Origin: Sphingomonas faeni
GTDB taxonomy: Bacteria > Pseudomonadota > Alphaproteobacteria > Sphingomonadales > Sphingomonadaceae
Assembly (NCBI RefSeq): GCF_030817315.1
Contig: NZ_JAUSZF010000001.1
Span: 976,501-1,040,500, forward strand
DNA: 64,000 nt
Direction of reading: 5' to 3'
Both the position numbers and the translations under genes were made by a program. Positions 25,589-34,652 of the stretch are shown here, one piece after another. Every line of letters starts with the position of its first letter. The first letter of the stretch is position 1. The notes beneath the pieces were generated by a model, which saw nothing but the letters and a program-made list of their open reading frames with translations, made no database searches and had not been told where the DNA came from.

Positions 25589-26092
25589 CTAAGGTTCACA
25601 ATCCGCGGGACTGGGAACCGCTATCTCCGAAAAATGCTCACGGATATATTGGAGCTTGGGATCGATGTACCGGCGGCAGAACGGCCTTTCCGGATCGGTT
25701 CGATAGTAGTTCTGGTAGCGTGCGTCGGATGGTTTGAAGCCGACTAGAGAAAGTACGGTCGTCCGGGCAATCTCGTCTTGAGCGAGTGCGAACTGGGCGA
25801 TCGACTTCGCAGCTTCAGAATGCTGACCGGGATCGAAGACATAGATCGCACTGCGATACCTGCCGTCCGGCGAGTAGGTTCCTACCGCCGAATGCGTCCT
25901 GAGGTGGACTTCGACCAGCACGGGCAAGGTGATGATCGCCGGGTCGAAATGGACGATTACCCCTTCCGCCCAGGCGTCGGACGGTGCCTCGGACCGGATG
26001 AAGCCCTGGTCTACCTGGGCGACCCCTTTCAAGCTCTGAAAGACCCCCTCGGTGCACTAATGGCACCCACCACCAAACCCGATCTTTTCCAC
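25589..26092 (-). pseudogene. msrA: peptide-methionine (S)-S-oxide reductase (MsrA), interrupted by an amber codon
   Basis: Reading from a GTG at 26092 with a good AGGAG site gives VEKIGFGGGCH, then TAG (26059-26057), then CTEGVFQSLKGVAQVDQGF. The rest continues in the same frame to 25589 and looks like an intact MsrA (YRSAIYVF, FKPSDARYQNYYRTDPERPF, FCRRYIDPKL). The family's catalytic segment is GGGCHWC; here the Trp codon TGG is replaced by TAG at codon 12, just after the catalytic Cys10. MsrA repairs oxidised methionine using thioredoxin. Unless suppressed or a sequencing error, only an N-terminally truncated protein starting at TTG 26032 could be made, and it would lack the catalytic Cys. 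Confidence 0.85.
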
Positions 26093-26191
26093 TGACAAAC
26101 TCCTGTCACGGCTTAACACGCTCCATCCGGCCGACGCAGTGCCGAAGCGCTCTCAACCTTCAAATTACGTTCGAGCGGAGTCTCATTGCAT

Positions 26192-26206
26192 GTTCCCTAT
26201 TCGTTC
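26192..26206 (+). promoter_or_regulatory. LexA (SOS) box upstream of dinB
   Basis: GTTC-CCTATTC-GTTC is a perfect alphaproteobacterial LexA operator (GTTC-N7-GTTC), 21 bases before the dinB ATG. Confidence 0.85.
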
Positions 26207-26227
26207 GTTTAGCGGTAAGGCGCGCTT

Positions 26228-27322
26228 ATGGTCGATGGGCATATCCGAAAGATCATTCATGTCGACATGGATGCCTTCTTTGCGTCCGTGGAGCAGCGGG
26301 ACAACCCGGCGCTGCGAGGCCTGCCGGTCGCCGTTGGTCATGCCGGCGCCCGGGGTGTCGTGGCGGCTGCCAGCTACGAAGCGCGGGACTATGGGGTAAA
26401 GTCCGCCTTGCCCTCGGTCACGGCGCTACGGCGCTGTCCGAATCTGATATTCGTGCCGCCCCGCTTCGACGTTTATCAGCAGGTGTCGCGTCAGATCCAT
26501 GCGGTGTTTGCGCGCTACTCCGACCTGGTCCAGCCATTGTCGCTCGACGAGGCCTATCTCGACGTTACCGACAACAAGGCGGGGCTTCCAACTGCCTGGA
26601 TGACCGCCAAGGCGATCCGCGCGGAGATATTCCGCGAAACCGGGCTGACGGCATCGGCGGGTATCTCGTACAATAAATTCCTCGCCAAGATCGCCTCCGA
26701 TCACCGCAAGCCGAACGGCCAGTTCGCCGTCACGCCAGAGATGGGGCCTGCATGGGTCGAGACGCTGCCGGTCGCCCGGTTCTACGGCGTTGGTCCGGTG
26801 ACCGCAGCCAAAATGAAGCGGCTCGGGATCGAGACGGGGGCGGATCTTCGCGCTCAGTCGCTGGACTTCCTACGGCGCCATTTCGGGAGTTCTGCCGAGT
26901 GGTATTACGGCATTGCTAGGGCACGTGACGGGCGATCGGTCAGTGCCGACCGGGTCCGCAAGTCGTCCGGTTCGGAAACGACCTTCGACCGCGATCTCAC
27001 CGACGAGGGCGAGATCGAAGCCGGCGTATCGAGCATGGCCGACGATGTGTGGGGCTGGTGCGAACGGCGTCAGGCGTTCGGGCGGACGGTCACCGTCAAA
27101 ATCAAATATGCAGATTTCCAGCAGATCACGCGCAGCCGCAGCCAGCCGACGGTCGTGATGACCCGGGAGGATTTGCAACGTGCCTCCCTCGACCTCGTAC
27201 GGTCGGTATTTCCGTCCCAAAAAGCAATCAGGCTCGTCGGCGTGACGGTGTCGAACTTTGCCGATGTACCGGAGTTGCAACGCGAGGAACTGCCGATCTT
27301 CGCCGCGGTCATGGGGGCATGA
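26228..27322 (+). CDS. dinB: DNA polymerase IV
   Basis: This is a 364-residue Y-family translesion polymerase. Catalytic residues are Asp13 (HVDMDAFFASVE) and Asp107-Glu108 (SLDEAYLDV). The steric and finger motifs AASYEARDYGVKSAL and NKFLAKIASDHRKPNGQ, the helix-hairpin-helix GVGPVTAAKMKRLGI and the little-finger domain follow. It copies damaged DNA at low fidelity. A perfect LexA box lies upstream and alkB follows with ATGA overlap, so this is a damage-induced pair handling alkylation damage. Confidence 0.96.
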   Translation: MVDGHIRKIIHVDMDAFFASVEQRDNPALRGLPVAVGHAGARGVVAAASYEARDYGVKSALPSVTALRRCPNLIFVPPRFDVYQQVSRQIHAVFARYSDLVQPLSLDEAYLDVTDNKAGLPTAWMTAKAIRAEIFRETGLTASAGISYNKFLAKIASDHRKPNGQFAVTPEMGPAWVETLPVARFYGVGPVTAAKMKRLGIETGADLRAQSLDFLRRHFGSSAEWYYGIARARDGRSVSADRVRKSSGSETTFDRDLTDEGEIEAGVSSMADDVWGWCERRQAFGRTVTVKIKYADFQQITRSRSQPTVVMTREDLQRASLDLVRSVFPSQKAIRLVGVTVSNFADVPELQREELPIFAAVMGA

Positions 27323-27900
27323 TGCTCGACCTGTTCGGTACGCCGGTCCTGCCCGGACTGCACACGATGCCCGATATCGTCGACCGGGACGAGGAGCGGA
27401 TGCTGATCGAGCGGATCGATGCGACGGATCCGACGCCGTTCAAGTTCCAGGGCTGGACCGGCAAGCGCCTGACGACCTCATTTGGCTGGGCGTATGATTT
27501 CGAGGCGGGACGGCCGGTTGCGGCGGAGCCTATGCCCGACTGGCTGTTGCCGATCAGGGACCGGGCGGCGCGTTTCGCACGGCTGGACCCGCTGCTCCTG
27601 ATCCAGGCGTTGCTGATACGGTACGACCCGGGTGCGGGCATCGGCTGGCATCGCGACCGTCCAGTGTATGAAGACGTGATCGGGATTTCGCTCGGCGAGC
27701 CCGCGACCATGCGCTTCAGACGTCGACGGGAGGTCGGCTTCGAACGGGCGTCGGCTCCGCTCGTCCCGCGCGCCGCCTATCACCTCAGCGGTCCCGTCCG
27801 GCATGATTGGGAACACAGCATCGTCGAAATGGACCGACCGCGATGGTCGATCACATTCCGTAGTCTGTCCGCGATCGGCCGAAAGACATTGCCTCGGTAA
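27319..27900 (+). CDS. alkB: AlkB-like alpha-ketoglutarate-dependent DNA repair dioxygenase
   Basis: This 193-residue Fe(II)/2-oxoglutarate oxygenase resembles the AlkB DNA demethylase family (PF13532). Iron ligands are His111 and Asp113 (GWHRD) and His166 (WEHSI); Arg175/Arg181 (RWSITFRSL) are the likely 2-oxoglutarate anchors. The start overlaps the dinB stop, with a second in-frame ATG directly after. It is co-expressed with dinB under the LexA box. It probably reverses N1-methyladenine or N3-methylcytosine damage, although this 'ALKBH2-like' subfamily has not been tested here. Confidence 0.85.
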   Translation: MMLDLFGTPVLPGLHTMPDIVDRDEERMLIERIDATDPTPFKFQGWTGKRLTTSFGWAYDFEAGRPVAAEPMPDWLLPIRDRAARFARLDPLLLIQALLIRYDPGAGIGWHRDRPVYEDVIGISLGEPATMRFRRRREVGFERASAPLVPRAAYHLSGPVRHDWEHSIVEMDRPRWSITFRSLSAIGRKTLPR

Positions 27901-27943
27901 CGCGAGTTGCCATTTCAGGCCGCGGCAATGACTCTGAGCCTCT

Positions 27944-29188
27944 TCATTCCCAATCGCCGCGTTTCGCCGCGAGGCGGGTACACAGGGCGGCTACCCCCAG
28001 CGTCGCTGCGACGATCCCCGTCACGCGGAACGCGGTGGACGGGTGTGAAGTCTTCGCCATCGCCCGCTTGTGGCCAAAGAACTTTCGCATGTCGGCCAGC
28101 AGCAACTCCGGCTGTTCCAGTGCCGCAAAATGGCCGCCAGCCTCCATCTCCGTCCATTGAACGATGTCGTAGGTCTTGCGAGCTTGCGAACGCGGTGGGG
28201 GCGGGAACACCGGATCGGCGAACGCCGCGACGGCGGTCGGGACCTTGATCCGCGTGCCCTTGGGGAACTTGCCCGATCCCTCGAGCACACGACCGCGATA
28301 CATCCACGTCGACGTCACGAACGATCCCTCGACCAGATACAGCATGATGGTGTTCAGGAGCACATCTTCGTCGAACGCTTGCCAGAGATCAGGCCTGCCG
28401 TGTTCGTCCCTAGGCACGTCGGCCCACGCGCCGAACTTCTCGAGGATCCATGCCGCCACCCCGACGGGGCTGTCCGACATGGCGATACCCAACGTCTGCG
28501 GGCGCGTTCCCTGCTCCTGCGAATAGCCCGTTTCCTCCTTTGCCAGTTCGGCCCGTCGAGTGGCCCAGGCAAGCTCGGCAGGCGCTTTCGGGGTGGCATC
28601 TTCGGCTTGGATCAGCAGCATGTTGAGGTGAAGCGCGGCCACCGCCCGGGGATGGCCATATGCCATCCACGCGCCGATCGCTGCGCCCCAGTCGCCGCCC
28701 TGGATCAGATAGCGCCCCCCACCGAACAGCTCGACCATAAGGTCATGCATTAACTCCGCGGTCTGTCGCGGTCCGATCGGGGAGGCGGGCTTTCCCGAGA
28801 ACGCGTAACCCGGAAGCGAGGGAACGACGACATCGTGACCATCGGCGACGAGCGGCGCGATTAGCGTTTCGAACTCGAGGAACGAGCTCGGCCAACCGTG
28901 CAGCAGCAATAGAGGCAATCGGGATCCGTCCCCGCGCACATGGACGAAGTGGAGACGCTGCCCGCGTACGTCTGCGGTAAACTGAGGGAAGGCATTCATG
29001 CGCCGTTCCTGAGCTCGCCAATCGTACCGCGTTTGCCAATAGTCGACGAGCCGCTTGAGATCGGCGAGACCGACGCCGGATTGCCAGCCCCCTGCATCCG
29101 GGACTGCCCCCCAGTCGAACGCCGCTACCTTCGCGCGAATGGAGGCAAGGCGTTCGTCCGGAACGGCGATGGTAAAGGGTTTCGGCAT
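27944..29188 (-). CDS. epoxide hydrolase family alpha/beta hydrolase with C-terminal hydrophobic tail
   Basis: The 414-residue product has an EHN N-terminal domain (to about residue 110), then the alpha/beta-hydrolase core with HGWPSSFLEFE (oxyanion hole) and GGDWGAAIG (nucleophile Asp). The catalytic His lies in AGGHFAALEQPE near the end. It would open epoxides to diols. After the usual end (about residue 375) comes a tail, TAFRVTGIVAATLGVAALC, that looks like a single membrane anchor, and a basic end (LAAKRGDWE). It is convergent with alkB and has an AGGACG ribosome site. Confidence 0.88.
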   Translation of the reverse strand: MPKPFTIAVPDERLASIRAKVAAFDWGAVPDAGGWQSGVGLADLKRLVDYWQTRYDWRAQERRMNAFPQFTADVRGQRLHFVHVRGDGSRLPLLLLHGWPSSFLEFETLIAPLVADGHDVVVPSLPGYAFSGKPASPIGPRQTAELMHDLMVELFGGGRYLIQGGDWGAAIGAWMAYGHPRAVAALHLNMLLIQAEDATPKAPAELAWATRRAELAKEETGYSQEQGTRPQTLGIAMSDSPVGVAAWILEKFGAWADVPRDEHGRPDLWQAFDEDVLLNTIMLYLVEGSFVTSTWMYRGRVLEGSGKFPKGTRIKVPTAVAAFADPVFPPPPRSQARKTYDIVQWTEMEAGGHFAALEQPELLLADMRKFFGHKRAMAKTSHPSTAFRVTGIVAATLGVAALCTRLAAKRGDWE

Positions 29189-29350
29189 GTCGGCGTCCTG
29201 CTCCGCTTCGAGAAGTGTCTCCCCAGCCGGGATTACCCAGCCGGGAGTACGCGCTCAACGCATCCAGGGTGATCGCGTTCACCCCCGGACGTGATGCCAA
29301 TGAAAGATCGAGCCAGCCTGCGCCCATCAACCTACTGCCGACATCGCGCG

Positions 29351-29737
29351 TTATTCGGAACGACGATCGGCCGGACGCTCCTTGCCGTTCAAGGCACGCT
29401 TCGCCTCGAATACCGCGTCCGCGGCCTGGCCTCCGACCCGGTCGACATCCCGATCGAACTGGCTGACGACGCGAGGCGCAGTCAGCCCGTCCAACCCTTT
29501 GCGCAGCATGCGTTGGTAGTCTGCGCGGGTATCCGCCTTGGCGAAGGTTCGCGCCTTGAACTCGGATAGCGCCGCCTCGAACTTCAGCCGGTCCTTTGGC
29601 CCGAGGTCGGCCTTCGCCGCGCTCAACGTTCGACTGAACGTCTCCGCATTTGCTCCATCGATGACGGTCGGCTCCTTCGATCCGTAGCCGCACGCGCATA
29701 CCATGAGGCACGCACCGAGCAGGAGTATCGATCGCAT
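29351..29737 (-). CDS. small lipoprotein (DUF6694-like)
   Basis: The 128-residue product has signal MRSILLLGACLMVCAC, with lipobox Cys16 or nearby. The mature part is helical (PKDRLKFEAALSEFKART, FDRDVDRVGGQAADAVFEAKRALN). The start at 29737 has an AGGAAG ribosome site; the longer frame adds an unlikely MLTKGSH. The charged helical pattern with the Leu-Asp-Gly-Leu-Thr segment is reminiscent of DUF6694. Function unknown. Confidence 0.65.
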   Translation of the reverse strand: MRSILLLGACLMVCACGYGSKEPTVIDGANAETFSRTLSAAKADLGPKDRLKFEAALSEFKARTFAKADTRADYQRMLRKGLDGLTAPRVVSQFDRDVDRVGGQAADAVFEAKRALNGKERPADRRSE

Positions 29738-29790
29738 ATGACTTCCTTTGGTAAGCACTAAGGTTACTGGATCTCCGATATCATATCGGC

Positions 29791-31596
29791 TTACGACATC
29801 TGCTTGCGCGCCACTTGCTCCAAGACCGCCAGCGGCATGGCACCCATCGCCAGTATCTGGTGGAAAGCCTTCGGGTCCCAGTTCGCGCCGGCCTTGCGCT
29901 TTGCCTCGTCTCGCAACTTCACCCAGACGGTATGCCCGATCTTGTAGCTGCAGGCCTGTCCCGGCCAGACCGTGTAACGGTCGATCTCGCCCTGGCTGCG
30001 ACCGCGAGCGATGCCCGTGGTTGCGATCAGATAGTCGGTCGCCTTCTCGCGGCTCCAGCGTTTGGCGTGCATGCCGGAGTCGACCACGAGGCGGGTGGCG
30101 CGAAACAACAACGACTGGAGGTATCCGACCTGACCTAGCGGATTGCCGTCGTACATGCCCATCTCGTCCGCCAGTTGCTCGGCGTACAATGCCCAGCCTT
30201 CGGAATAACCGGAGTAGAAGCCGCGGCGGCGAATGAGGGGGATGTTCTCGCTTTCCAGCGCCGACATGACCTGAAGATGATGCCCCGGCACCGCTTCGTG
30301 GTAGCTCAGCGTTCCCAGCCCGAACTTGGGGCGATCGAACGTGTCGCGCAAGTTGATGAAGTAGATGGCCGGTCGCGATCCATCGAGGGACGCGGACTGG
30401 TAGTAGCCGCCCGGCGCACCGGCCTGGATCGCCTCGGGGACTCGACGGACTTCGACGGGCGCCTTCGGTAGAACGGGAAACTGCTCGGGCAGGCGCTTCG
30501 TCATCGCCGTGATCTGGCCGCGCAGTTGCTCCAGCAGCGCGTCTCGGCCTGCATCGGTGTTCGGATAGAGTTGATCGGGACGCTTGTTCAGCGCCACCAG
30601 TCGTTCGCCGACGCTGCCCTGGGTCAGTCCTTGCCGCTTCAGGATGCCATCGATGCGGGCACCGATCTCCGCCACCTGTGCCAGGCCGAGCTTGTGGATA
30701 TCGTCGCCGGTCATCTCGACCGTGGTCGCCGCACTCGCCGCAGCCGCGTAATAGGCATCGCCGTCAGGCAGACGCCAGACCCCGGCATCGTGCACCGCGC
30801 GTCCGCGCAATTCCGTGACCAGCGCCCGTTGCCGATCCAGCGCGGGATACACCTGCTCGCCCAGCAGCTTCGCCACGGTCGCGGCACGTTCTGGCGGTAG
30901 ATTGGCAGCCTTCAGCTTGGCGGCGAGGTCCGTCACGATACCCGAGGCGTCAGGCGCTTTGTCCCGCACCGACGCAAGCTGCTTGAGCGTGGTATCCAGG
31001 ATGTAGTCGGGAGCGAATACGCCCTTGGCGGCGTCTTCGCGCTGACGTTCGGTTTCGACGTCGATTGCGCCAGCGAACGCCCGCACGCGAGCGACATAGG
31101 CGTCGGCATCCGAGGCGTTCGCGATCCTGTGCTGGTTGGCGAGAAAGTCCGGCACGTCGCGATAGGCACCGGTCAACTGCGTCAGGACATACGGTGCGTA
31201 CCGGCCCGCGCTGGTGCCAAATGCATAGCGCTCTCCTGCTATCACCCGGTCCAGGCCATATTTCACGACATCATAGTCGAGCTGCGCCGCTTCGCTCAAC
31301 GCATCGCGGCGTACGGTTTTCAGGGAGGCCAGTTCCTGCCTCGCCCGCGCGAACTGTCGCGCCTGACCAGCCCGCGACGTGTCGTCGAGTCTCGACTTCA
31401 ATGACGCCCGCGGCCCCGTGTCGAGGCCAAGCGACGTCGCCTGCTCGGGGCTGTCGTCCAGTCGCGCGTAGAAGAAGCGATCGAGCATGGCACGAAAATC
31501 ATCCTCGCGCCCCCTTGCGGCTGCGTAGGCGATGCCAGGCAAGGCTACGGATGCGGACAAGAGGCTGGTGGATGCAAGAAATTGACGGCGATGCAT
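29791..31596 (-). CDS. DUF885 family metallopeptidase-like protein
   Basis: The 601-residue exported protein has an MHRRQFLASTSLLSASVALPG signal (Tat-like RRQFL). DUF885 proteins resemble gluzincin metallopeptidases. The metal motif SYHEAVPGHHLQ (HExxxGH) is at about 433-444 with EGWALYAEQLADEMG downstream, which supplies a conserved Glu. The helical scaffold fills the rest. It has a paralogue at 34653. No peptidase substrate is known. It diverges from the membrane gene at 31710. Confidence 0.85.
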   Translation of the reverse strand: MHRRQFLASTSLLSASVALPGIAYAAARGREDDFRAMLDRFFYARLDDSPEQATSLGLDTGPRASLKSRLDDTSRAGQARQFARARQELASLKTVRRDALSEAAQLDYDVVKYGLDRVIAGERYAFGTSAGRYAPYVLTQLTGAYRDVPDFLANQHRIANASDADAYVARVRAFAGAIDVETERQREDAAKGVFAPDYILDTTLKQLASVRDKAPDASGIVTDLAAKLKAANLPPERAATVAKLLGEQVYPALDRQRALVTELRGRAVHDAGVWRLPDGDAYYAAAASAATTVEMTGDDIHKLGLAQVAEIGARIDGILKRQGLTQGSVGERLVALNKRPDQLYPNTDAGRDALLEQLRGQITAMTKRLPEQFPVLPKAPVEVRRVPEAIQAGAPGGYYQSASLDGSRPAIYFINLRDTFDRPKFGLGTLSYHEAVPGHHLQVMSALESENIPLIRRRGFYSGYSEGWALYAEQLADEMGMYDGNPLGQVGYLQSLLFRATRLVVDSGMHAKRWSREKATDYLIATTGIARGRSQGEIDRYTVWPGQACSYKIGHTVWVKLRDEAKRKAGANWDPKAFHQILAMGAMPLAVLEQVARKQMS

Positions 31597-31709
31597 AAAC
31601 GCTCCCGATGATGGATCGCCATCATCTACCGCACCCCCCGCCAGACCATAACCAGTTTCTGATGCGGCGCGGCCGGTCGCAAGTGGCCTGCTGCATCGTG
31701 CGATGAGGA

Positions 31710-32510
31710 ATGGACCTGATTGGCAAGAACCGCCATCCTGTCCGAATGAACGAAGATACCGGTCAGTCCGAGCCGATCAGCTACCGCGTGCGCAACGTCG
31801 CGGCCGGCTTTGCCGATATCGGGCTTACCCACGCCGAAGACTTGCTTCGCCGGATGTCGCCCGAGGGACGCGAACAAGCGCGCCGTGAACGCGAGGCGAA
31901 AGCGCGGCGGCAGCGGCGCCTGATGGTCCGGTTGATCCTGGCGGCCATAGCATCGTTGATGGCTTGGGCGCTGCTCGCCGCCATCGCATCCGTCGGCGTC
32001 GCGACCGCCATCGCCGCGGCCCTGATGCTGATGTTGACCACGCTGGTCTTCGTCCGCGCCACGCCTCGCGCACCGGGGCGGGAGGCCTTGGCACAAGCAA
32101 CACTCCCTAACCTGGCGGAGCACACCGTCGTCTGGCTCGCCGCGCAACGCCGTGGCATGCCGCAAGCCGCCCTTCATCTCACCGATGCGATGAGTCGCCG
32201 GTTCGATGATCTGGCACCACGCCTCGACAGGTTGGACCCACGCAGCCCTGCGGCGGCGTCGATCCGCAAGCTGGTTGCGGTAGAACTACCGAGTTTGGTC
32301 GAGAGTTGGCGCGCGGTGCCGATTTCTGCACGACGTGAACCTCACGCCGACGGCCGCACGCCCGACGATCACCTGGTAAACGGTCTGCAACTGATCGACT
32401 CGGAGCTTGCTCGGGCGAATACCTTGCTGCAGCAAAGCACCCTCGACGAAATTGCCGTGCAGGGGCGGTATCTGGAACTGAAGTATACCGAGGAAAGCCG
32501 GTTTATCTGA
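31710..32510 (+). CDS. inner-membrane protein, XpaC/Halogen_Hydrol-like
   Basis: The product is 266 residues, or 254 from the alternative ATG 31746. An N-terminal cytoplasmic segment with a coiled, highly charged stretch (RREREAKARRQRR) is followed by two TM helices (about 70-110), then a soluble helical domain. The C-terminal half (IRKLVAVELPSLVESW ... LQLIDSELARANTLL) resembles the XpaC/PF10112 helical domain, but this is a weak, by-eye match. The start cannot be settled; GAGGA is only 1-2 bases before ATG 31710. Function unknown. Confidence 0.6.
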   Translation: MDLIGKNRHPVRMNEDTGQSEPISYRVRNVAAGFADIGLTHAEDLLRRMSPEGREQARREREAKARRQRRLMVRLILAAIASLMAWALLAAIASVGVATAIAAALMLMLTTLVFVRATPRAPGREALAQATLPNLAEHTVVWLAAQRRGMPQAALHLTDAMSRRFDDLAPRLDRLDPRSPAAASIRKLVAVELPSLVESWRAVPISARREPHADGRTPDDHLVNGLQLIDSELARANTLLQQSTLDEIAVQGRYLELKYTEESRFI

Positions 32511-32698
32511 CGGGGCTGGTCGAATCCATCGGCGTCGCCTGTCGCCCAACGCAGCGGTTTCTGGATCAAAACCGACGTCCTCCACCGCCGGAAGCGTGAG
32601 GCTAAACCGTTAGCCTGTCGCCAGAATGGATCGCGACCGGCTCAGTATCGTTAGCTCTTCGACGCGAGCTTCCGTTCGCGACTGTATCCGAGGGGCCG
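32511..32698. other. short intergenic region
   Basis: 188 bases between two same-strand genes. I see no hairpin with a T-run and no gene. Confidence 0.3.
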
Positions 32699-33991
32699 AT
32701 GCCGATGAATGCTGCCGATGTCTTCACGACGCTCGACGTCGAATTGAAGCCCGATCCATCACGCACCGTGATCCGGCCGTTCAGCTTCGGCTACCCGCCA
32801 GCGTTCGAGGCGGATCACCCACCGCGCAGCGAGGTCGTCGTGGACCGCATTCGTGCGCTGGACGATACGATGCGCGAACGGATGCGCGACCTGTTGCTGA
32901 CCCCGATGCGGGAACGCCATCGCAACGTCGAGCAGGTGTTGCTTCGCCGCTTCGAAGAGGTGCGAGAGGACATAGGGGAGGGCGAGGTCGACGACGACGA
33001 GCGGCTTCTGATCGGCGCCTATTTCAGTCAGGAATATGCGTTCGAGTCGGCGGCGCTGTTCAATCCGAGTATCGTCGCACTGAGCGACGAGGAGCCCTCG
33101 GTTCCCGGTGCGATACGCTTCGTCATGTCGCTGCGAGGGATCGGCGAGGGACATATTTCGTCGATCACGTTTCGGACCGGTGAATGGGGTCCGGGCGATC
33201 GACTGGTGATCGACCCGCCGAGCGCTCACGGCGTACCGCCCCAAATCGAACGCCAGACCGATGGCTGGGTCCGCCTGCTATGCGAAGACAGCCAGGACGC
33301 GTCGGAAACCGTCATCTTCCCGGTCCTGCCCAGCCAGCGCCAGGGTATCGAGGATCTCCGGCTGGTCAACTTCACCGATCACGACGGCGTCCGCAGCGTC
33401 ATCGGTACGTACACCGCCTTCGACGGCAAGGATGCACGGCAGGAGATCCTGCGCGGCATCGACCTGCGCACGGTCGAGATGAGACCGCTGGCCGGAGCGA
33501 TGACGGGATATAAGGGCATGGCACTGTTCCCCCGGCGGATCGATAACCAGTTCGTGATGCTGGGTCGGCAGGACAGCGAGAACATCTGGTTGCTGCGGTC
33601 GGACGACCTCTACACGTGGGAAACCGGGGCGCCGATCATGGCGCCGAAATATCCCTGGGAATTCGTCCAGTTGGGCAATTGCGGGTCGCCGATCGAGATC
33701 GACGAGGGCTGGCTCGTCTTCACGCACGGCGTCGGCATGGTCCGCGGATATTGCATCGGTGCCTGTCTGCTCGACAAGGACGATCCGTCCAAGGTGCTGG
33801 CGCGCACGGCTTCGCCCTTGCTGTTCCCGAGCGCGGAACAACGCGGCGGCTATGTGCCGAACGTGACCTATAGCTGTGGCGCGTTGATCCGGGATCGTCG
33901 CATATTGCTGCCGTACGCGATCGGCGACGAATTCTCGGCGTTCGCGGTGGGCGACGTCGACGATCTGTTGGCGGTCATGGAGCCGGGTTGA
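32699..33991 (+). CDS. GH130-family glycosidase/phosphorylase
   Basis: The 430-residue protein has the five-bladed propeller motifs of GH130: LFNPSIVALSDEE, EDLRLVNFTDHDG, IGTYTAFDGKDARQEIL, GYKGMALFPRRIDNQFVMLGRQDSE and LGNCGSPIEIDEGWLVFTHGVG. GH130 enzymes hydrolyse or phosphorolyse beta-1,2- or beta-1,4-mannosides; the exact linkage cannot be told from sequence. There is no signal peptide, so it probably acts in the cytoplasm. ATG 32699 or 32705 are both possible; AGGGG precedes both. It stands alone and ends convergent with the LprI-like gene. Confidence 0.88.
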   Translation: MPMNAADVFTTLDVELKPDPSRTVIRPFSFGYPPAFEADHPPRSEVVVDRIRALDDTMRERMRDLLLTPMRERHRNVEQVLLRRFEEVREDIGEGEVDDDERLLIGAYFSQEYAFESAALFNPSIVALSDEEPSVPGAIRFVMSLRGIGEGHISSITFRTGEWGPGDRLVIDPPSAHGVPPQIERQTDGWVRLLCEDSQDASETVIFPVLPSQRQGIEDLRLVNFTDHDGVRSVIGTYTAFDGKDARQEILRGIDLRTVEMRPLAGAMTGYKGMALFPRRIDNQFVMLGRQDSENIWLLRSDDLYTWETGAPIMAPKYPWEFVQLGNCGSPIEIDEGWLVFTHGVGMVRGYCIGACLLDKDDPSKVLARTASPLLFPSAEQRGGYVPNVTYSCGALIRDRRILLPYAIGDEFSAFAVGDVDDLLAVMEPG

Positions 33992-34024
33992 TCCGCGGGA
34001 CGCAGGCCACGGCTCTTCGACGCA

Positions 34025-34378
34025 TCAGCGAAAGCGCGCGAGCCAGGCGGTGCGTCGATCGGTCTGCTTCGTCAGGCAAGCCGGATGGTTCAGCCGTTCG
34101 ATCGTGCCGGCGCCATTGCTCCGGTCGAGTGGACAGGCACTGTCGCGCTGCCTGATCCAGCCGCGCTGCGACGTTCGCAATGCCGCTTGGCGCCTTGCAG
34201 GCAGCCGCTTCATCGTCGCACGGTAGGTTGCGTTCAGCCGTGCGTCCGCGCGCCGATAGTCCGCTCCGAAACACGCCGCAATCGCTACGGTCACGCCGCG
34301 CGCCGCATCGCCGGTGTTCAAGCAGCGGTCGAGTTCAGGCGAGGTAGCAAGAGCGAAAGCCAAGGCAAGGGTAAGCAT
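34025..34378 (-). CDS. LprI/DUF1311-like small periplasmic protein
   Basis: The 117-residue product has a short signal (MLTLALAFALATS), then CLNTGDAARGVTVAIAACFGADYRRADARLNATY, the Cys/Asp/Leu-Asn pattern of the LprI lysozyme-inhibitor-like domain, and a WIRQRDSACPL motif. It would act in the periplasm. Convergent with the GH130 gene. Function in this organism unknown. Confidence 0.7.
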   Translation of the reverse strand: MLTLALAFALATSPELDRCLNTGDAARGVTVAIAACFGADYRRADARLNATYRATMKRLPARRQAALRTSQRGWIRQRDSACPLDRSNGAGTIERLNHPACLTKQTDRRTAWLARFR

Positions 34379-34414
34379 CAGGGTTCTCCGTTGGCGGCAT
34401 GACGCCGCGATCGC

Positions 34415-34543
34415 CTACTTCTTAGCCTCGTCCTTCGGGATGCCGCTATAGGTCGGAGGCGTTGCAGAATTTGCCTGCTCGTTCCCGGTCTCGAACGAAT
34501 TGGGTCGCTTGCCCTCCTTGCAACCGGTCAGGACAGCGAACAT
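34415..34543 (-). CDS. tiny lipoprotein-like gene with no clear start codon
   Basis: In this frame the codons give MFAVLTGCKEGK ... YSGIPKDEAKK, with the sequence before the ATG at 34543 reading HIRILILV. That makes a convincing lipoprotein signal (RILILVMFAVLTGC), but the only ATG lies after it. An ATC stands where a start would be expected for (M)RILILV. Either an unusual start is used, a base has changed, or the gene is degenerate. The 34-residue mature tail is hydrophilic and of unknown function. Confidence 0.4.
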   Translation of the reverse strand: MFAVLTGCKEGKRPNSFETGNEQANSATPPTYSGIPKDEAKK

Positions 34544-34652
34544 GACGAGTATGAGAATGCGGATATGATATTCCAGTGAAGAACGCGTAAGCTCGGGGAT
34601 CGACTATCCGCGCCGTAGCACAAAGACGGCGGCCTGACGCTCAAAGTGTCCG

